From assembly GCA_031430575.1 (NCBI GenBank), contig JANPBT010000044.1:37661-101660 (forward strand): DNA of 64,000 nucleotides, read 5' to 3'. A program made the position numbers and the translations under genes. Each line of letters starts with the position of its first letter. The first letter of the stretch is position 1. Below the pieces are notes generated by a model that did no database searches, had not been told where the DNA came from, and saw only the letters and a program-made list of their open reading frames with translations. Positions 31,684 through 40,351 of this stretch are shown here, one piece after another. The DNA comes from JANMDS01 sp031430575. Its GTDB lineage: Bacteria > Pseudomonadota > Gammaproteobacteria > Burkholderiales > Casimicrobiaceae.

Positions 31684-32604
31684 ATGAAAAATAACTGCAA
31701 AAATTTGTGGAAAACGTGCGCTGCGACGCTTGGAGTCGTGGCATCAAGCATCGTAGCCGCATCGCCGCTCGAGATTTTGCTTCCGGCTTATTTTTATCCC
31801 TCGTTTTCGGGCAGTGCTTGGAGCCAAATCACGACCTCGGCAGCTGCGGGCGCGCCGATCACGGCAATTATGAATCCTGGCTCAGGCCCGGGCACGAGCT
31901 CAAATAGTGATTACGTCACGGCTGTGAATGCTTTTCGTGCCGCCGGTGGCAAAGTGCTCGGCTATGTGCCCACAGGCTACCAAGGCGCGACCCCCAATGC
32001 CGGCTCAACCTGCCAACCGGCGACGGGCACATCCTACACCGTGAACGACGTCACCGCTTGCGCCCAGCGCTATCAAGACTGGTACAACGTCGATGGTATT
32101 TTTCTCGATGAGTTCACCAATACCAACGATGTCGGCGCGTTAACGTTTTATGAATCGCTCTACGCCGGGGTAAAAGGCATTAACAGCAGCTGGAAAATCG
32201 TGGGAAATCCGGGCACCCCGACGCAACAAGCCTACCTGAGCAACGGCGCAAATCGATCCGCCGATACGCTGGTTGTCTTTGAAAATAGCGCGGGCTACGA
32301 TACCTACGCGCCGTCCACATGGAACGCGAACTTCCCCGCAACGAGCTTTGCCCACCTTGCCTACAACGTCAATTCGGAAGCGACGATGCTGCAGTATTTA
32401 GCGCTCGCGCAGCAACGCAACGCGGGCTACGTGTTCATCACCGATGATTCCGGTGCGAACCCGTGGGATACTCTCCCTGCCTACTGGAATAGCGAAGTTA
32501 AAGCGGTGATCGCGGCCAATGCTGCAAGCGCGCTGCCACTTCCATCAAGTGCTGCGTTGCTTCTGCTCGCCCTCGCTGGGTTGAGCTTTCGCCGCCGCGT
32601 TTAG
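31684..32604 (+). CDS. Secreted spherulation-specific family 4-like protein with C-terminal sorting tail
   Basis: 306 residues. A signal peptide (LGVVASSIVAA) precedes a TIM-barrel-like domain: ILLPAYFYPS, AIMNPGSGPGTSSNSDY, GGKVLGYVPTGYQGA, YNVDGIFLDEFTN, WKIVGNPGTPTQQAYL, FAHLAYNV, GYVFITDDSGANPWDTLPAYW. These match spherulin-4/polygalactosaminidase-like glycosidases. The C-terminus PLPSSAALLLLALAGLSFRRRV is a short hydrophobic helix with a PxP entry and a basic end, as in PEP-CTERM/VPLPA sorting signals. It would be processed by an exosortase encoded elsewhere. Confidence 0.75.
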   Translation: MKNNCKNLWKTCAATLGVVASSIVAASPLEILLPAYFYPSFSGSAWSQITTSAAAGAPITAIMNPGSGPGTSSNSDYVTAVNAFRAAGGKVLGYVPTGYQGATPNAGSTCQPATGTSYTVNDVTACAQRYQDWYNVDGIFLDEFTNTNDVGALTFYESLYAGVKGINSSWKIVGNPGTPTQQAYLSNGANRSADTLVVFENSAGYDTYAPSTWNANFPATSFAHLAYNVNSEATMLQYLALAQQRNAGYVFITDDSGANPWDTLPAYWNSEVKAVIAANAASALPLPSSAALLLLALAGLSFRRRV

Positions 32605-32619
32605 CAAGCCGCTTCAGAC

Positions 32620-32652
32620 AAAAAAACGCAGCTCAAAAAGCTGCGTTTTTTT
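32620..32652. terminator. Bidirectional rho-independent terminator
   Basis: 32620-32633 pairs with 32639-32652 around CAAAA. The GC stem ACGCAGCT/AGCTGCGT is flanked by A7 and T7, so it can stop both the spherulin-like gene ('+') and htpG ('-'). Confidence 0.9.
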
Positions 32653-32668
32653 ATTGCTAGAAGCCCAT

Positions 32669-32717
32669 AAACTGCGCCGCAGGTAGCGACAATGCGACAT
32701 ACCTGCGGCGCAGATTA
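32669..32717. repeat. DR20 inverted pair (copies 30 and 31)
   Basis: The arms point the other way round from the other pairs ('-' then '+'). 32672-32685 pairs with 32700-32713 (14 bp, 14-base loop). It lies 15 bases past the htpG 3' end, just inside the terminator at 32620. Confidence 0.85.
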
Positions 32718-32731
32718 GGCCATTTTCAGGG

Positions 32732-34624
32732 CTATTTCGCCATCGCCAGCATAAGCGTATTGAGCTTGCGCACAAATTCGCCCGGGCTCTCCAGCGTGCC
32801 GCCCTCGGCTAGCAGCGCTTGGCCGTAGACCACTTCCGCCCAATCACCGAAATGATCGTCGGATTGCGCCGTGAGCTTTTCAATGAGCGGGTGCGTTGGG
32901 TTGATCTCGAGCGTTGGTTTTACCTGCGGCGCAGATTGCCCAGCCTGCTTCAGCATTCGCTCTAGGTTGCCCGACATTTCGTGCTCGGCGACCACCAAGC
33001 AGGCAGGGGAATCGGTGAGCCGATGGGTGACGCGCACTTCTTTCACTTTGCCTTCCAGCTTTGCAGTAAGCCGATCAAGAAGCGGTTTCATCGCATCGTT
33101 TTGAGCCTGCGCTTCTTTCTTTTCTTCATCAGTCTCGAGCTTACCTAAATCAAGCGCGCCCTTGGCAACGCTTGACAACTCTTTGCCGTCAACGCCATCT
33201 AAATGGCTAATCATCCACTCGTCAACGCGGTCGCAGAGGATCAATACTTCCAATTCTTTTTTGCGGAAAATTTCTAAATGAGGCGATGCTTTACCTGCGG
33301 CGTAGGTCTCGGCGGTGACGTAATAGATTTTGTCTTGCTCCGGCTTCATCCGGCTTACGTAGTCTGCGAGTGATACCGTTTGCTCGCTGCTATCGCCATG
33401 CGTCGAAGAAAAGCGTAGAAGCTTTTGAACGCGCTCACGATTTTCATAGTCTTCTCCCGCGCCTTCTTTCATACAGTTGCCAAAGTTTTTCCAGAATGTG
33501 GAAAATTTCTCTTTATCGTTTTCTGCCAAATCTTCAATCATGGCGAGCGCCCGCTTGGTATTTGCGGCTTTGATCGCGCTCACGTCTTTACTCTCCTGCA
33601 AAATTTCTCGGGAGACATTCAACGGCAAATCTTGACTATCGACTACGCCGCGCACAAAGCGCAAGTATTGGGGCAGCAAATGCTTGGAATCATCCATGAT
33701 GAAGACTCGGCGCACGTAAAGTTTCACGCCGGTGCTGCGCTCGCGATCATACAAATCAAAAGGCGCTTTGCCGGGGATGAAAAGCAGCTGCGTGTATTCC
33801 CGATTGCCTTCAACTTTATTGTGCGAGTGCGCAAGCGGCGCTTCAAAATCATGGCTGAGCGATTTGTAAAACTCTGTATATTGATCTGGCGTGATTTCAG
33901 CTTTTGGTCGAGCCCAAAGCGCAGTCGCGCTATTGGTGCGCTCCCATTCCTCCAGCGTGACCATGTCTTTTTTCTCCTCGCTCCACTCTTCTTTTTGCAT
34001 GAGGATAGGCAGCGTGAGATGATCGGAATAGCGCTTGACCAATTCTTTTAATTTCCAACCCGAGAGGAAATCATCTTCGCCTTCGCGCAGGTGAAGCGTA
34101 ATGGTGGTGCCCGCGGTGTCTTTGGTTGAAGCTTCGAGCGTGTAGTCGCCAGCACCTTCGCTTTCCCAGCGTGTGGCATCCGCTGCTGGTGTGCCTGCTT
34201 TGCGCGAAATGAGGGTCACGCGATCGGCTACGATAAACGAAGAATAAAAACCGACGCCGAATTGCCCAATCAAATTGGCATCTTTGGCCTCATCACCTGA
34301 GAGCTTGGCAAAAAATTCTTTGGTGCCTGATTTGGCGATCGTACCGATATTGGCGATCACTTCATCTCGGGTCATGCCGATGCCGTTGTCGGCGATGGTG
34401 ATGGTGCGCGCGGTTTTGTCAAACGAAATTTTGACGCCCACTTCGCCCGCGTCTTCCAGCAATTTGCCGTCAGATAGCCCAGCGAAGCGCAGCTTATCGG
34501 CTGCGTCAGAGGCGTTGGAGATCAATTCCCGCAGGAAGATTTCTTTGTTGCTATACAGCGAATGAATCATCAGCTGTAAGAGCTGTTTGACTTCCGCTTG
34601 AAAGCCTAAGGTTTCTTTACTCAT
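32732..34624 (-). CDS. htpG: Chaperone HtpG (Hsp90)
   Basis: 630 residues, normal length. The ATPase domain has SKETLGFQAEVKQLLQLMIHSLYSNKEIFLRELISNASDAADKLR, DNGIGMTRDEV and GQFGVGFYSSFIVA. The middle domain has YVRRVFIMDD and LRFVRGVVDSQDLPLNVSREILQ. The C-terminal domain has LTDSPACLVV. DR20 copy 32 writes SAPQVK where E. coli has KVPEVK, with no length change. A sigma-32-like promoter lies upstream. Confidence 0.96.
   Translation of the reverse strand: MSKETLGFQAEVKQLLQLMIHSLYSNKEIFLRELISNASDAADKLRFAGLSDGKLLEDAGEVGVKISFDKTARTITIADNGIGMTRDEVIANIGTIAKSGTKEFFAKLSGDEAKDANLIGQFGVGFYSSFIVADRVTLISRKAGTPAADATRWESEGAGDYTLEASTKDTAGTTITLHLREGEDDFLSGWKLKELVKRYSDHLTLPILMQKEEWSEEKKDMVTLEEWERTNSATALWARPKAEITPDQYTEFYKSLSHDFEAPLAHSHNKVEGNREYTQLLFIPGKAPFDLYDRERSTGVKLYVRRVFIMDDSKHLLPQYLRFVRGVVDSQDLPLNVSREILQESKDVSAIKAANTKRALAMIEDLAENDKEKFSTFWKNFGNCMKEGAGEDYENRERVQKLLRFSSTHGDSSEQTVSLADYVSRMKPEQDKIYYVTAETYAAGKASPHLEIFRKKELEVLILCDRVDEWMISHLDGVDGKELSSVAKGALDLGKLETDEEKKEAQAQNDAMKPLLDRLTAKLEGKVKEVRVTHRLTDSPACLVVAEHEMSGNLERMLKQAGQSAPQVKPTLEINPTHPLIEKLTAQSDDHFGDWAEVVYGQALLAEGGTLESPGEFVRKLNTLMLAMAK
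32919..32938 (+). repeat. DR20 copy 32
   Basis: Inside htpG, read as QSAPQVK. Confidence 0.88.
33289..33308 (+). repeat. DR20 copy 33 (degenerate)
   Basis: Inside htpG, read as TYAAGK; core changed (GCGGCGTAGG). E. coli HtpG has SYAAAK here, so this may be chance or an early or decayed copy. Confidence 0.45.
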
Positions 34625-34657
34625 AGTGATTTTCGATTTCAGGAGGACGAATAGATT

Positions 34658-34677
34658 AAATACCTGCGGCGCAGATT
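34658..34677 (+). repeat. DR20 copy 34
   Basis: Intergenic, in the divergent htpG/LpxR region. Its AGATT end overlaps the -10 element of the sigma-32-like promoter of htpG. Confidence 0.9.
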
Positions 34678-34701
34678 GGGTGCGTTTTGCCCTTTTTCAA
34701 G
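34673..34701 (-). promoter_or_regulatory. Sigma-32-like heat-shock promoter for htpG
   Basis: On '-' the -35 is CTTGAA (34701-34696) and the -10 is CCCAATCT (34680-34673), 15 bases apart. This is close to the RpoH consensus CTTGAA/CCCCAT-T, and it lies 49 bases upstream of the htpG ATG. Confidence 0.6.
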
Positions 34702-34750
34702 GCAATCTTGCCAGTTTAGTGAATTGCGCGGGCACTTTAAAATAGCCATT

Positions 34751-35830
34751 ATGAAAAAGTTAGCCCTCTGCCTTCTCCTCAGCCTCTTCTCTTCAGTTGC
34801 GATCGCGCAATCTCGGCCTGCCATTTGCGAGAGCCATGAAGATGAGCCGTTGTTTTTTCATCGCTACCCAGGCGTAGTGAATTTCTATCTTGAAAATGAT
34901 TTGTTCGCTAAGCAAGACTCTGATTACACCGCGGGCTTTAAGCTCGCTTGGGTCTCGCCAAATCTTGGCGATTTCAGCACTGATCGCTGCTTGCCGCCTT
35001 GGCTTCGCGCCGCCAATCGCTACCTCACCCGCTTGCACCCGGGCCCGAAAGATAGCCAATATGATCGGCGAAATGTGGTGTTCACGCTCGGTCAGGCCAT
35101 GTATACGCCGCGAGATCGTGCGCGCTCAGATCTCATCGTTGAAGATCGCCCTTATGCGGGTTGGTCTTATCTCGGCTTTGCTTACAACGCCCGTAATGAT
35201 TGGCAGATGGAAACCGTAGAGATCAATCTTGGCATGGTCGGCCCGGCCTCTGGCGCGCGGCAAGCGCAAGATTTCATTCATAAATTGCGGGGGTTTGAGC
35301 TCTTTAATGGCTGGGATAATCAACTGCGCAATGAGCTTGGCGTTGTCGCCACCTACGAGCGCAAGCATAAATGGTTTCAAACTCCGGTAGCGTCTGGTCT
35401 CGACTACGACTTCATCACCCACGCCGGGATCAGCTTGGGCAATGTGCGTACTTCACTTAATGCCGGCGGCGAGATTCGCTTCGGTTGGAATATTCCTGAT
35501 GATTTCGGCTCGTCGCCAATTCGCCCCGCTGGAGACAACAACGCCCCGCACCCGAGCGCCAAGCCCTTTGACCCACGCGTCGGCGGTATCCACGCCTTTA
35601 TATCGGTCGATGGCCGCGCCGTCGCGCGCGATATATCACTTGATGGCAATCTATTTTCAGATAGTCATTCCGTTAAGAAAAAGCCATTTGTTGCCGATGC
35701 CAGCGTTGGGATCGCCACAACCTACGCAGGTTGGAAAGTAGGCTTTTCGCGCGTCTTCCGCACCCGCGAGTTCGTGGGTCAACCGAGAGCGCCACGCTTT
35801 GGCTCGGTCACGGTTTCATTGGAATATTAA
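34751..35830 (+). CDS. LpxR-family outer-membrane lipid A deacylase-like protein
   Basis: 359 residues. A signal peptide (MKKLALCLLLSLFSSVAIA) precedes GVVNFYLENDLFAKQDSDYTAGFKLAWVSP, the opening of the DUF2219/LpxR family, and VEDRPYAGWSYLGFAY, its second hallmark. The barrel continues through alternating strands to SVTVSLEY. In Salmonella LpxR removes the 3'-acyloxyacyl group of lipid A; here the activity is inferred. The ATG at 34751 is chosen for the signal peptide. The next gene starts 2 bases after the stop. Confidence 0.82.
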   Translation: MKKLALCLLLSLFSSVAIAQSRPAICESHEDEPLFFHRYPGVVNFYLENDLFAKQDSDYTAGFKLAWVSPNLGDFSTDRCLPPWLRAANRYLTRLHPGPKDSQYDRRNVVFTLGQAMYTPRDRARSDLIVEDRPYAGWSYLGFAYNARNDWQMETVEINLGMVGPASGARQAQDFIHKLRGFELFNGWDNQLRNELGVVATYERKHKWFQTPVASGLDYDFITHAGISLGNVRTSLNAGGEIRFGWNIPDDFGSSPIRPAGDNNAPHPSAKPFDPRVGGIHAFISVDGRAVARDISLDGNLFSDSHSVKKKPFVADASVGIATTYAGWKVGFSRVFRTREFVGQPRAPRFGSVTVSLEY

Positions 35831-35832
35831 GC

Positions 35833-36156
35833 GTGAAAAGCACGAAAATAGCCCTAATCTGCGCCGCAGGTATTGTGCTTTTAAGCGGCTGCGCGAGCTC
35901 GCAGCGGGCATTACTGGCTGAGCGCTGTGAAATCAAAGTGCAGCCACTCATGAAATTCGTCGCCATCATTTCCGCTGTGCCCGATCCCGGAAGGCGCGTT
36001 TGCGGCTGCATCTCGCAGCGCATCGATATTGCAAAGGCGGAGTCGGCACTTTCTGGCAAAACCGGAGAAGCGAGAGACGCAGCGGTCGCCGCCTTGCTCA
36101 TCGACAACGTGCCGATGATCCGCGATTGCGCGCGCGAGACTGGCGTTTTGAAATAG
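35833..36156 (+). CDS. Small lipoprotein of unknown function
   Basis: 107 residues from a GTG start: VKSTKIALICAAGIVLLSGCASS gives a lipobox LLSGC. The mature part has three further cysteines (CEIK, CGC, DCARETG) and no recognised domain. The gene follows the LpxR-like gene by 2 bases and is probably co-transcribed. DR20 copy 35 encodes the ICAAGI hydrophobic core of the signal peptide. Confidence 0.65.
   Translation: MKSTKIALICAAGIVLLSGCASSQRALLAERCEIKVQPLMKFVAIISAVPDPGRRVCGCISQRIDIAKAESALSGKTGEARDAAVAALLIDNVPMIRDCARETGVLK
35855..35874 (-). repeat. DR20 copy 35
   Basis: Inside the lipoprotein signal peptide, read as ICAAGI. Confidence 0.9.
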
Positions 36157-36281
36157 CGTAAATCTGCGCAGTGGGGCCGAGATTAAAAACTGGTTTTTGC
36201 TAACACCGCACAGTTCATTCAGGGGGCGCGCAGGCGCATTTTCAACGATATCAACGCATATTTGACGCGCCGCTGATGCGT

Positions 36282-37028
36282 CTACATCTGCTTAAATAAA
36301 TGTGAAAACGGACGGCTGACTTTGAGCGATTCGCGCACGTTTTTAATATGCACCGTGGCGTCGCCACGAAAGTCGCGGGTCACTTTTTCGATAGCATCGG
36401 CGCGCACCATCGTGCTGCGATGGATTTGCCAGAACATCGCCGGATCAAGCTCGTCTTGCAGCTCTTTCATGGGTTTACGAATCAGGAGCTCGCCTTCGGC
36501 GGTGACGACGCGGGTGTATTTTTCATCGGAATTGAAAAAGAGCACGTCGGTCACGGGCACCATCTTTAGGGCTGTGCCTTGGCTCGCTTTGATCCAGCGT
36601 AGAAATTCGCGCTGCCCGCTTTGTCCGCCGCGGAGCGAGGCAATGATCGTTGATAAATCCGCCGGTGCGGTATTCAATCGTTCCTTGAGTCGCGCGACGG
36701 TGATGGCCAACCGCTCTTCGTTAATCGGTTTGACTAAATAATCAACCGCGCCTTTCTCGAAGGCTTCGATCGCATACTGATCGTAGGCGGTGACGAAAAC
36801 GATATGGCAGCGATCCCCTGCGTCGCGCGCGACTTCTAGCCCGGTCATCTCGGGCATATGAATGTCTAAGAAGCATACCTGCGGCGCAAGTTCGTCTATT
36901 TTTTCGATTGCCGAAAGACCATCAGCGCATTCAGCGACGATCTGCGCCTCGGGCCATACCACAGCGAGCTTCTTGCTGAAATGTTGCCGCAATACAAGCT
37001 CGTCTTCTGCGATCAATACTTTTGTCAT
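36282..37028 (-). CDS. LytTR-family response regulator
   Basis: 248 residues. The receiver domain has DE at residues 9-10, the phospho-acceptor Asp55 in CFLDIHMPEM and Lys100 in VDYLVKPIN. The C-terminal LytTR DNA-binding domain has VLFFNSDEKYTRVVTAEGELLIRKPMKELQDEL, FWQIHRSTMVRADAI and FKQM. It is paired with the kinase 18 bases upstream on the same strand. Targets are unknown. DR20 copy 36 writes LAPQVC immediately before the FLDI motif. Confidence 0.9.
   Translation of the reverse strand: MTKVLIAEDELVLRQHFSKKLAVVWPEAQIVAECADGLSAIEKIDELAPQVCFLDIHMPEMTGLEVARDAGDRCHIVFVTAYDQYAIEAFEKGAVDYLVKPINEERLAITVARLKERLNTAPADLSTIIASLRGGQSGQREFLRWIKASQGTALKMVPVTDVLFFNSDEKYTRVVTAEGELLIRKPMKELQDELDPAMFWQIHRSTMVRADAIEKVTRDFRGDATVHIKNVRESLKVSRPFSHLFKQM
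36873..36892 (+). repeat. DR20 copy 36
   Basis: Inside the response regulator, read as LAPQVCF; G-to-A change after GCGGCGCA. Confidence 0.78.
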
Positions 37029-37046
37029 TGCGAAAATTCCTAATTT

Positions 37047-38966
37047 TTATTTATCAATCACGACGCGACGACCGGCACCGTCTTTCATCGATTTTGTCGC
37101 AATCAATATCAGATCTACCAAGAGCCAGATGCCAGAAATGATGAGCATCGGCACGATAGGATCGCCATCGATTGCGTTCGATAACCCAATCATACCAACG
37201 AGTCCTTGTGCGATCGCGTAGCGTTTGCGCCGCAGGTACCAATTATGTGCGCCGACAAAGCCGCCAGCGAAAGCGAGCACGAGCGCAACGTTGACTCGGC
37301 AATCGGAAACATCGTTGCCGTACGCATTTTGGGCGCTTTGCGCTATCGATGCATCGCGGTTGGCGTTGGGCTGCGCTGCGAATTCTGGAATCACTGCGGG
37401 CACGGCCAAGGTCGCGATGACGCCTGACGGTGAGTTTGGCTCGATGGAAAATCTTGCAGTATCGCCATATAAAAGCGCGAGACGATTGCGAATCGAGCTC
37501 AATCCAATGCCAGTGCCGCCGGGCGCGGAGGCATCGAGACCGCGCCCGGTATCGGCAACGCTTACAACCACACTGTCGCCGATGCGCTGCGCTGTCAGGC
37601 GCACGCTGCCGCCGTTGCGCGCGCGCTCTAGCCCATGCTTAATCGCATTCTCGACCAAATTGATGATAAGCGCGGGCGGGAAGATTTGGGTTTTCAGGCT
37701 TTCTGGCAAATCAAGGGAGAAGGTCAAACGCTCGCCCATACGGAGTTTCAAAATATTGAGGTAAGCCTGCGCCAGCTCAAATTCTTTACCGAGCGTAGAC
37801 GAGCCTTCGCGCAAATTGGGCAACGCCGTGCGCAAATACAAAATTAAGTGATCGAGCATCGCGCTGGCTTGATCGACATCGATCTCTTGCAACGCTTTGA
37901 CGTGCGCCAGCGTATTAAACAAAAAATGGGGCTCAACTTGGGCTTGCATGGCTTTGAGCTGCGCTTCGGCGACGAGCCGCGCGGAGGTATCGACACGCGC
38001 TGCGGCTTCAACGACGCGCACCCGTTGCGTTTGCCGCGCGGCCCGCCCCGCAAAGGCGCGGGTGAGCAACAAGAAAAAAGTGAGTACGGTCAGCCCAATC
38101 AACGCCATTGAGCCGAGCAATGCTTTGCGAATATCAAAACGCGTGGCTTTCTCCACGGCACTTTGCTGCATCGCGGTGAGTAACGGCTCGCGCGGTACTT
38201 TGGCGGGGTAAGTTTCGAAATCGACGTTATTAAATTTCAAGCCCCAGAAATCAACATTCCAATTGACGCCCGGATCTTTTGCGATTTCTTCGTCGCCACT
38301 TTCACCCGGATCGCGAGCAACGCCTGCTTCGTCGCCCGTACGAGGCGGCGCTACGCTGATCGAATGCGCGCCATCGATCGACGAAACTTGCACACCACCG
38401 TCTTCTTCCAGGGTTGCGCGGATATTGAGCCCATTGCCATCGACGATGACGTACTCTTTACGGCCATTGACAAGGCGTGCCGTGATTTGCGGGGTTGCGC
38501 TGGTCGCGGTTGGGCTCTCTTTGGCGGCCGGTTTTGGCGCCTTAGTTGCGGTAGGGGAACCAGGGGAAACCGGCGGCACTGGCGGCGCTGGCGGCACTTG
38601 GGGGAGTGCCGTTTCAGGGCGACGGCCGGGCGCGCGCGATTGCGGCGCATTTTGCATTTCTGCTTCGATATCGACGCCGACAGCATTAGCTGAGTTTTTG
38701 ACGATGCGCTCTGCTTCAAGCAGCGCAGCACCTTTGATCACCCGCCGTATCGCATCCCGCTCTTCGGGCGAGCTCGATGCCCGCAGCAACGGCAAATGCG
38801 TGGGGATGACGATCATCGAAACCAGCGCAGCGTAAATGATCGCGATTCCAAGCAAAATCCGCCACCAGCGCACGCGTCCATAATGAATGTAGGCGCGCGC
38901 AATCGGCTTGCCAAGCCATCGGCTCAGCAGGCGACTCAATCGAAATGTTTTTTGAGCTTGCGGCAT
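37047..38966 (-). CDS. LytS-type sensor histidine kinase with C-terminal TM2 domain
   Basis: 639 residues. The first membrane helix is at about 36-56. A periplasmic region (about 57-283) includes a Pro-rich stretch (121-150), and the second helix is at 284-303. The kinase core has QVEPHFLFNTLAHVKAL (His347) and the N box NLVENAIKHG (436-445), with DTGRGL and GTGIGLSSIRNRL. Residues 561-624 form a TM2 domain (AGGFVGAHNWYLRRKRYAIAQ, then two helices), an unusual C-terminal fusion. It pairs with the LytTR regulator downstream. Confidence 0.88.
   Translation of the reverse strand: MPQAQKTFRLSRLLSRWLGKPIARAYIHYGRVRWWRILLGIAIIYAALVSMIVIPTHLPLLRASSSPEERDAIRRVIKGAALLEAERIVKNSANAVGVDIEAEMQNAPQSRAPGRRPETALPQVPPAPPVPPVSPGSPTATKAPKPAAKESPTATSATPQITARLVNGRKEYVIVDGNGLNIRATLEEDGGVQVSSIDGAHSISVAPPRTGDEAGVARDPGESGDEEIAKDPGVNWNVDFWGLKFNNVDFETYPAKVPREPLLTAMQQSAVEKATRFDIRKALLGSMALIGLTVLTFFLLLTRAFAGRAARQTQRVRVVEAAARVDTSARLVAEAQLKAMQAQVEPHFLFNTLAHVKALQEIDVDQASAMLDHLILYLRTALPNLREGSSTLGKEFELAQAYLNILKLRMGERLTFSLDLPESLKTQIFPPALIINLVENAIKHGLERARNGGSVRLTAQRIGDSVVVSVADTGRGLDASAPGGTGIGLSSIRNRLALLYGDTARFSIEPNSPSGVIATLAVPAVIPEFAAQPNANRDASIAQSAQNAYGNDVSDCRVNVALVLAFAGGFVGAHNWYLRRKRYAIAQGLVGMIGLSNAIDGDPIVPMLIISGIWLLVDLILIATKSMKDGAGRRVVIDK
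37221..37240 (-). repeat. DR20 copy 37 (degenerate)
   Basis: Inside the TM2 domain of the kinase gene, read as YLRRKR; flanks changed at both ends. Confidence 0.5.
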
Positions 38967-39025
38967 GGGATGCAGTGTTGCGGATTATCTGCAAACTGTA
39001 GCAAGGCGGCTTAGTAGGCGCACGC

Positions 39026-39658
39026 TTATTGCGACGATTTGCGGGTAGGTTTGGCCGAACTGGAGGCGGGGAGTTCGAGTGGCCCCATTTTGGTAAGGTC
39101 AAAGCCGCGAACGTTGGTATAGGCGGCGCGGATTTTCGCCATATCGTCAATCTCGTTTCCAGAAAGCGAAAGCACGGCACAGACTGCGACGCGTTTCGTA
39201 GCGTAGTCGATGGTTGTCAACACCAAGGGCACATGCGCCGCCACGGCAATACGATAAAAGCCCGACTTCAAATGGGGCACGTAGTCGCGCGTACCTTCGG
39301 GCGCAATCACAATGCGCAGCTGCTTTGCCTCGGCAAAAGCAGCGACCATTGCGCCGACGAGCCCACCCGGGTTTTTGCGATCGACGGGGATGCCACCGGT
39401 TGCCCTAAAAAAAGCACCGAAAGGGCGGCGAAAGAGTGCATCTTTTCCTAAATAATTCGCGCGCAATCCACTCGCAAGATTGGCGGCCAAACCGAGCGGG
39501 AAATCCCAATTTGAAGTGTGTGGGTAGACGATGATGACACAACGCATTGGAAAATCGACCGGAAAGGTTTGTTGCCACCCGACCAAGCGGAGATAAAAGC
39601 GCCCGATTGCGCCGACGAGACCGGGGCGCACCATAACATTTGCGACAATCTCAGCCAT
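39026..39658 (-). CDS. PlsC-like 1-acyl-glycerol-3-phosphate acyltransferase family protein
   Basis: 210 residues. HTSNWDF gives the HxxxxD catalytic motif, ALFRRPFGAFFRATGGIPVDR the second block and IAPEGTRDYVPHLKSGFYRIA the third. It would acylate a lyso-phospholipid or related acceptor at the inner membrane. Rnf/Nth genes are divergent from it. The substrate is unspecified. Confidence 0.82.
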   Translation of the reverse strand: MAEIVANVMVRPGLVGAIGRFYLRLVGWQQTFPVDFPMRCVIIVYPHTSNWDFPLGLAANLASGLRANYLGKDALFRRPFGAFFRATGGIPVDRKNPGGLVGAMVAAFAEAKQLRIVIAPEGTRDYVPHLKSGFYRIAVAAHVPLVLTTIDYATKRVAVCAVLSLSGNEIDDMAKIRAAYTNVRGFDLTKMGPLELPASSSAKPTRKSSQ

Positions 39659-39739
39659 GGTTCGCTTTACAAAAACTTCGGGAAAATGGTTGCCATCGGC
39701 GCGGCGTGGTGGATTGCAAATTCATCATGTTAGTTTCGC

Positions 39740-40351
39740 ATGATCTCAAAGCCGCCCATTCCCGTCTCCCCCATCGTAGCGCTCACCGCTTTGGGTGCGC
39801 GCATTGATGCGCTGCTGCCGCAAACGCAATGCCAGCGTTGTGGTTATCCGTCCTGCGCCACGTACGCGCAGGCGATTGCCAACGATGAAGTGGCGATCAA
39901 TCAATGTCCACCTGGCGGCGATGCTGGCATTCATGCGCTCGCGGCGCTTACGCAAAAGCCCTACGCGCCCTTAAACCCTGTCAACGGCAGCGAGCAAGCG
40001 CTGTGCGTGGCCTTGATTGATGAGGCGCAGTGCATCGGATGCACGCTTTGCTTGCAAGCCTGCCCAGTTGATGCCATTGTGGGCGCAAATAAGCGCATGC
40101 ACACTGTCTTGGCTGATGAATGCTCAGGCTGCGAGCTTTGCGTGCCGGTGTGTCCGGTCGATTGCATCGCGTTAATTGCGCCGCAGGTATCGATTGTGAT
40201 CACCGCCGCGCTGCAAAATCGTTGGCGGGATCGGCAAGCCGCCCATCTTGCCCGTTATTGGGACGAGTCGGCGCCAGAGATTTCGGCAGCAAAACCTGAT
40301 CGCGCGGCGGCCTTAGCGCGCGCGATGGAAAAGGCGAGGGCGCGGCAATGA
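39740..40351 (+). CDS. RnfB-like ferredoxin-type electron-transfer protein
   Basis: 203 residues. The N-terminal Fe-S domain reads CQRCGYPSCATYAQAIANDEVAINQCPPGG, followed by two 4Fe-4S clusters (CIGCTLCLQACPVDAI and CSGCELCVPVCPVDCI). It lacks the membrane anchor of full RnfB, as in the stand-alone betaproteobacterial type that precedes nth. The 3' end overlaps nth by ATGA (40348-40351), supporting a link to reducing or protecting the Fe-S glycosylase; that link is an inference. Confidence 0.85.
   Translation: MISKPPIPVSPIVALTALGARIDALLPQTQCQRCGYPSCATYAQAIANDEVAINQCPPGGDAGIHALAALTQKPYAPLNPVNGSEQALCVALIDEAQCIGCTLCLQACPVDAIVGANKRMHTVLADECSGCELCVPVCPVDCIALIAPQVSIVITAALQNRWRDRQAAHLARYWDESAPEISAAKPDRAAALARAMEKARARQ
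40172..40191 (-). repeat. DR20 copy 38
   Basis: Inside the rnfB-like gene, read as IAPQVS. Confidence 0.8.
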
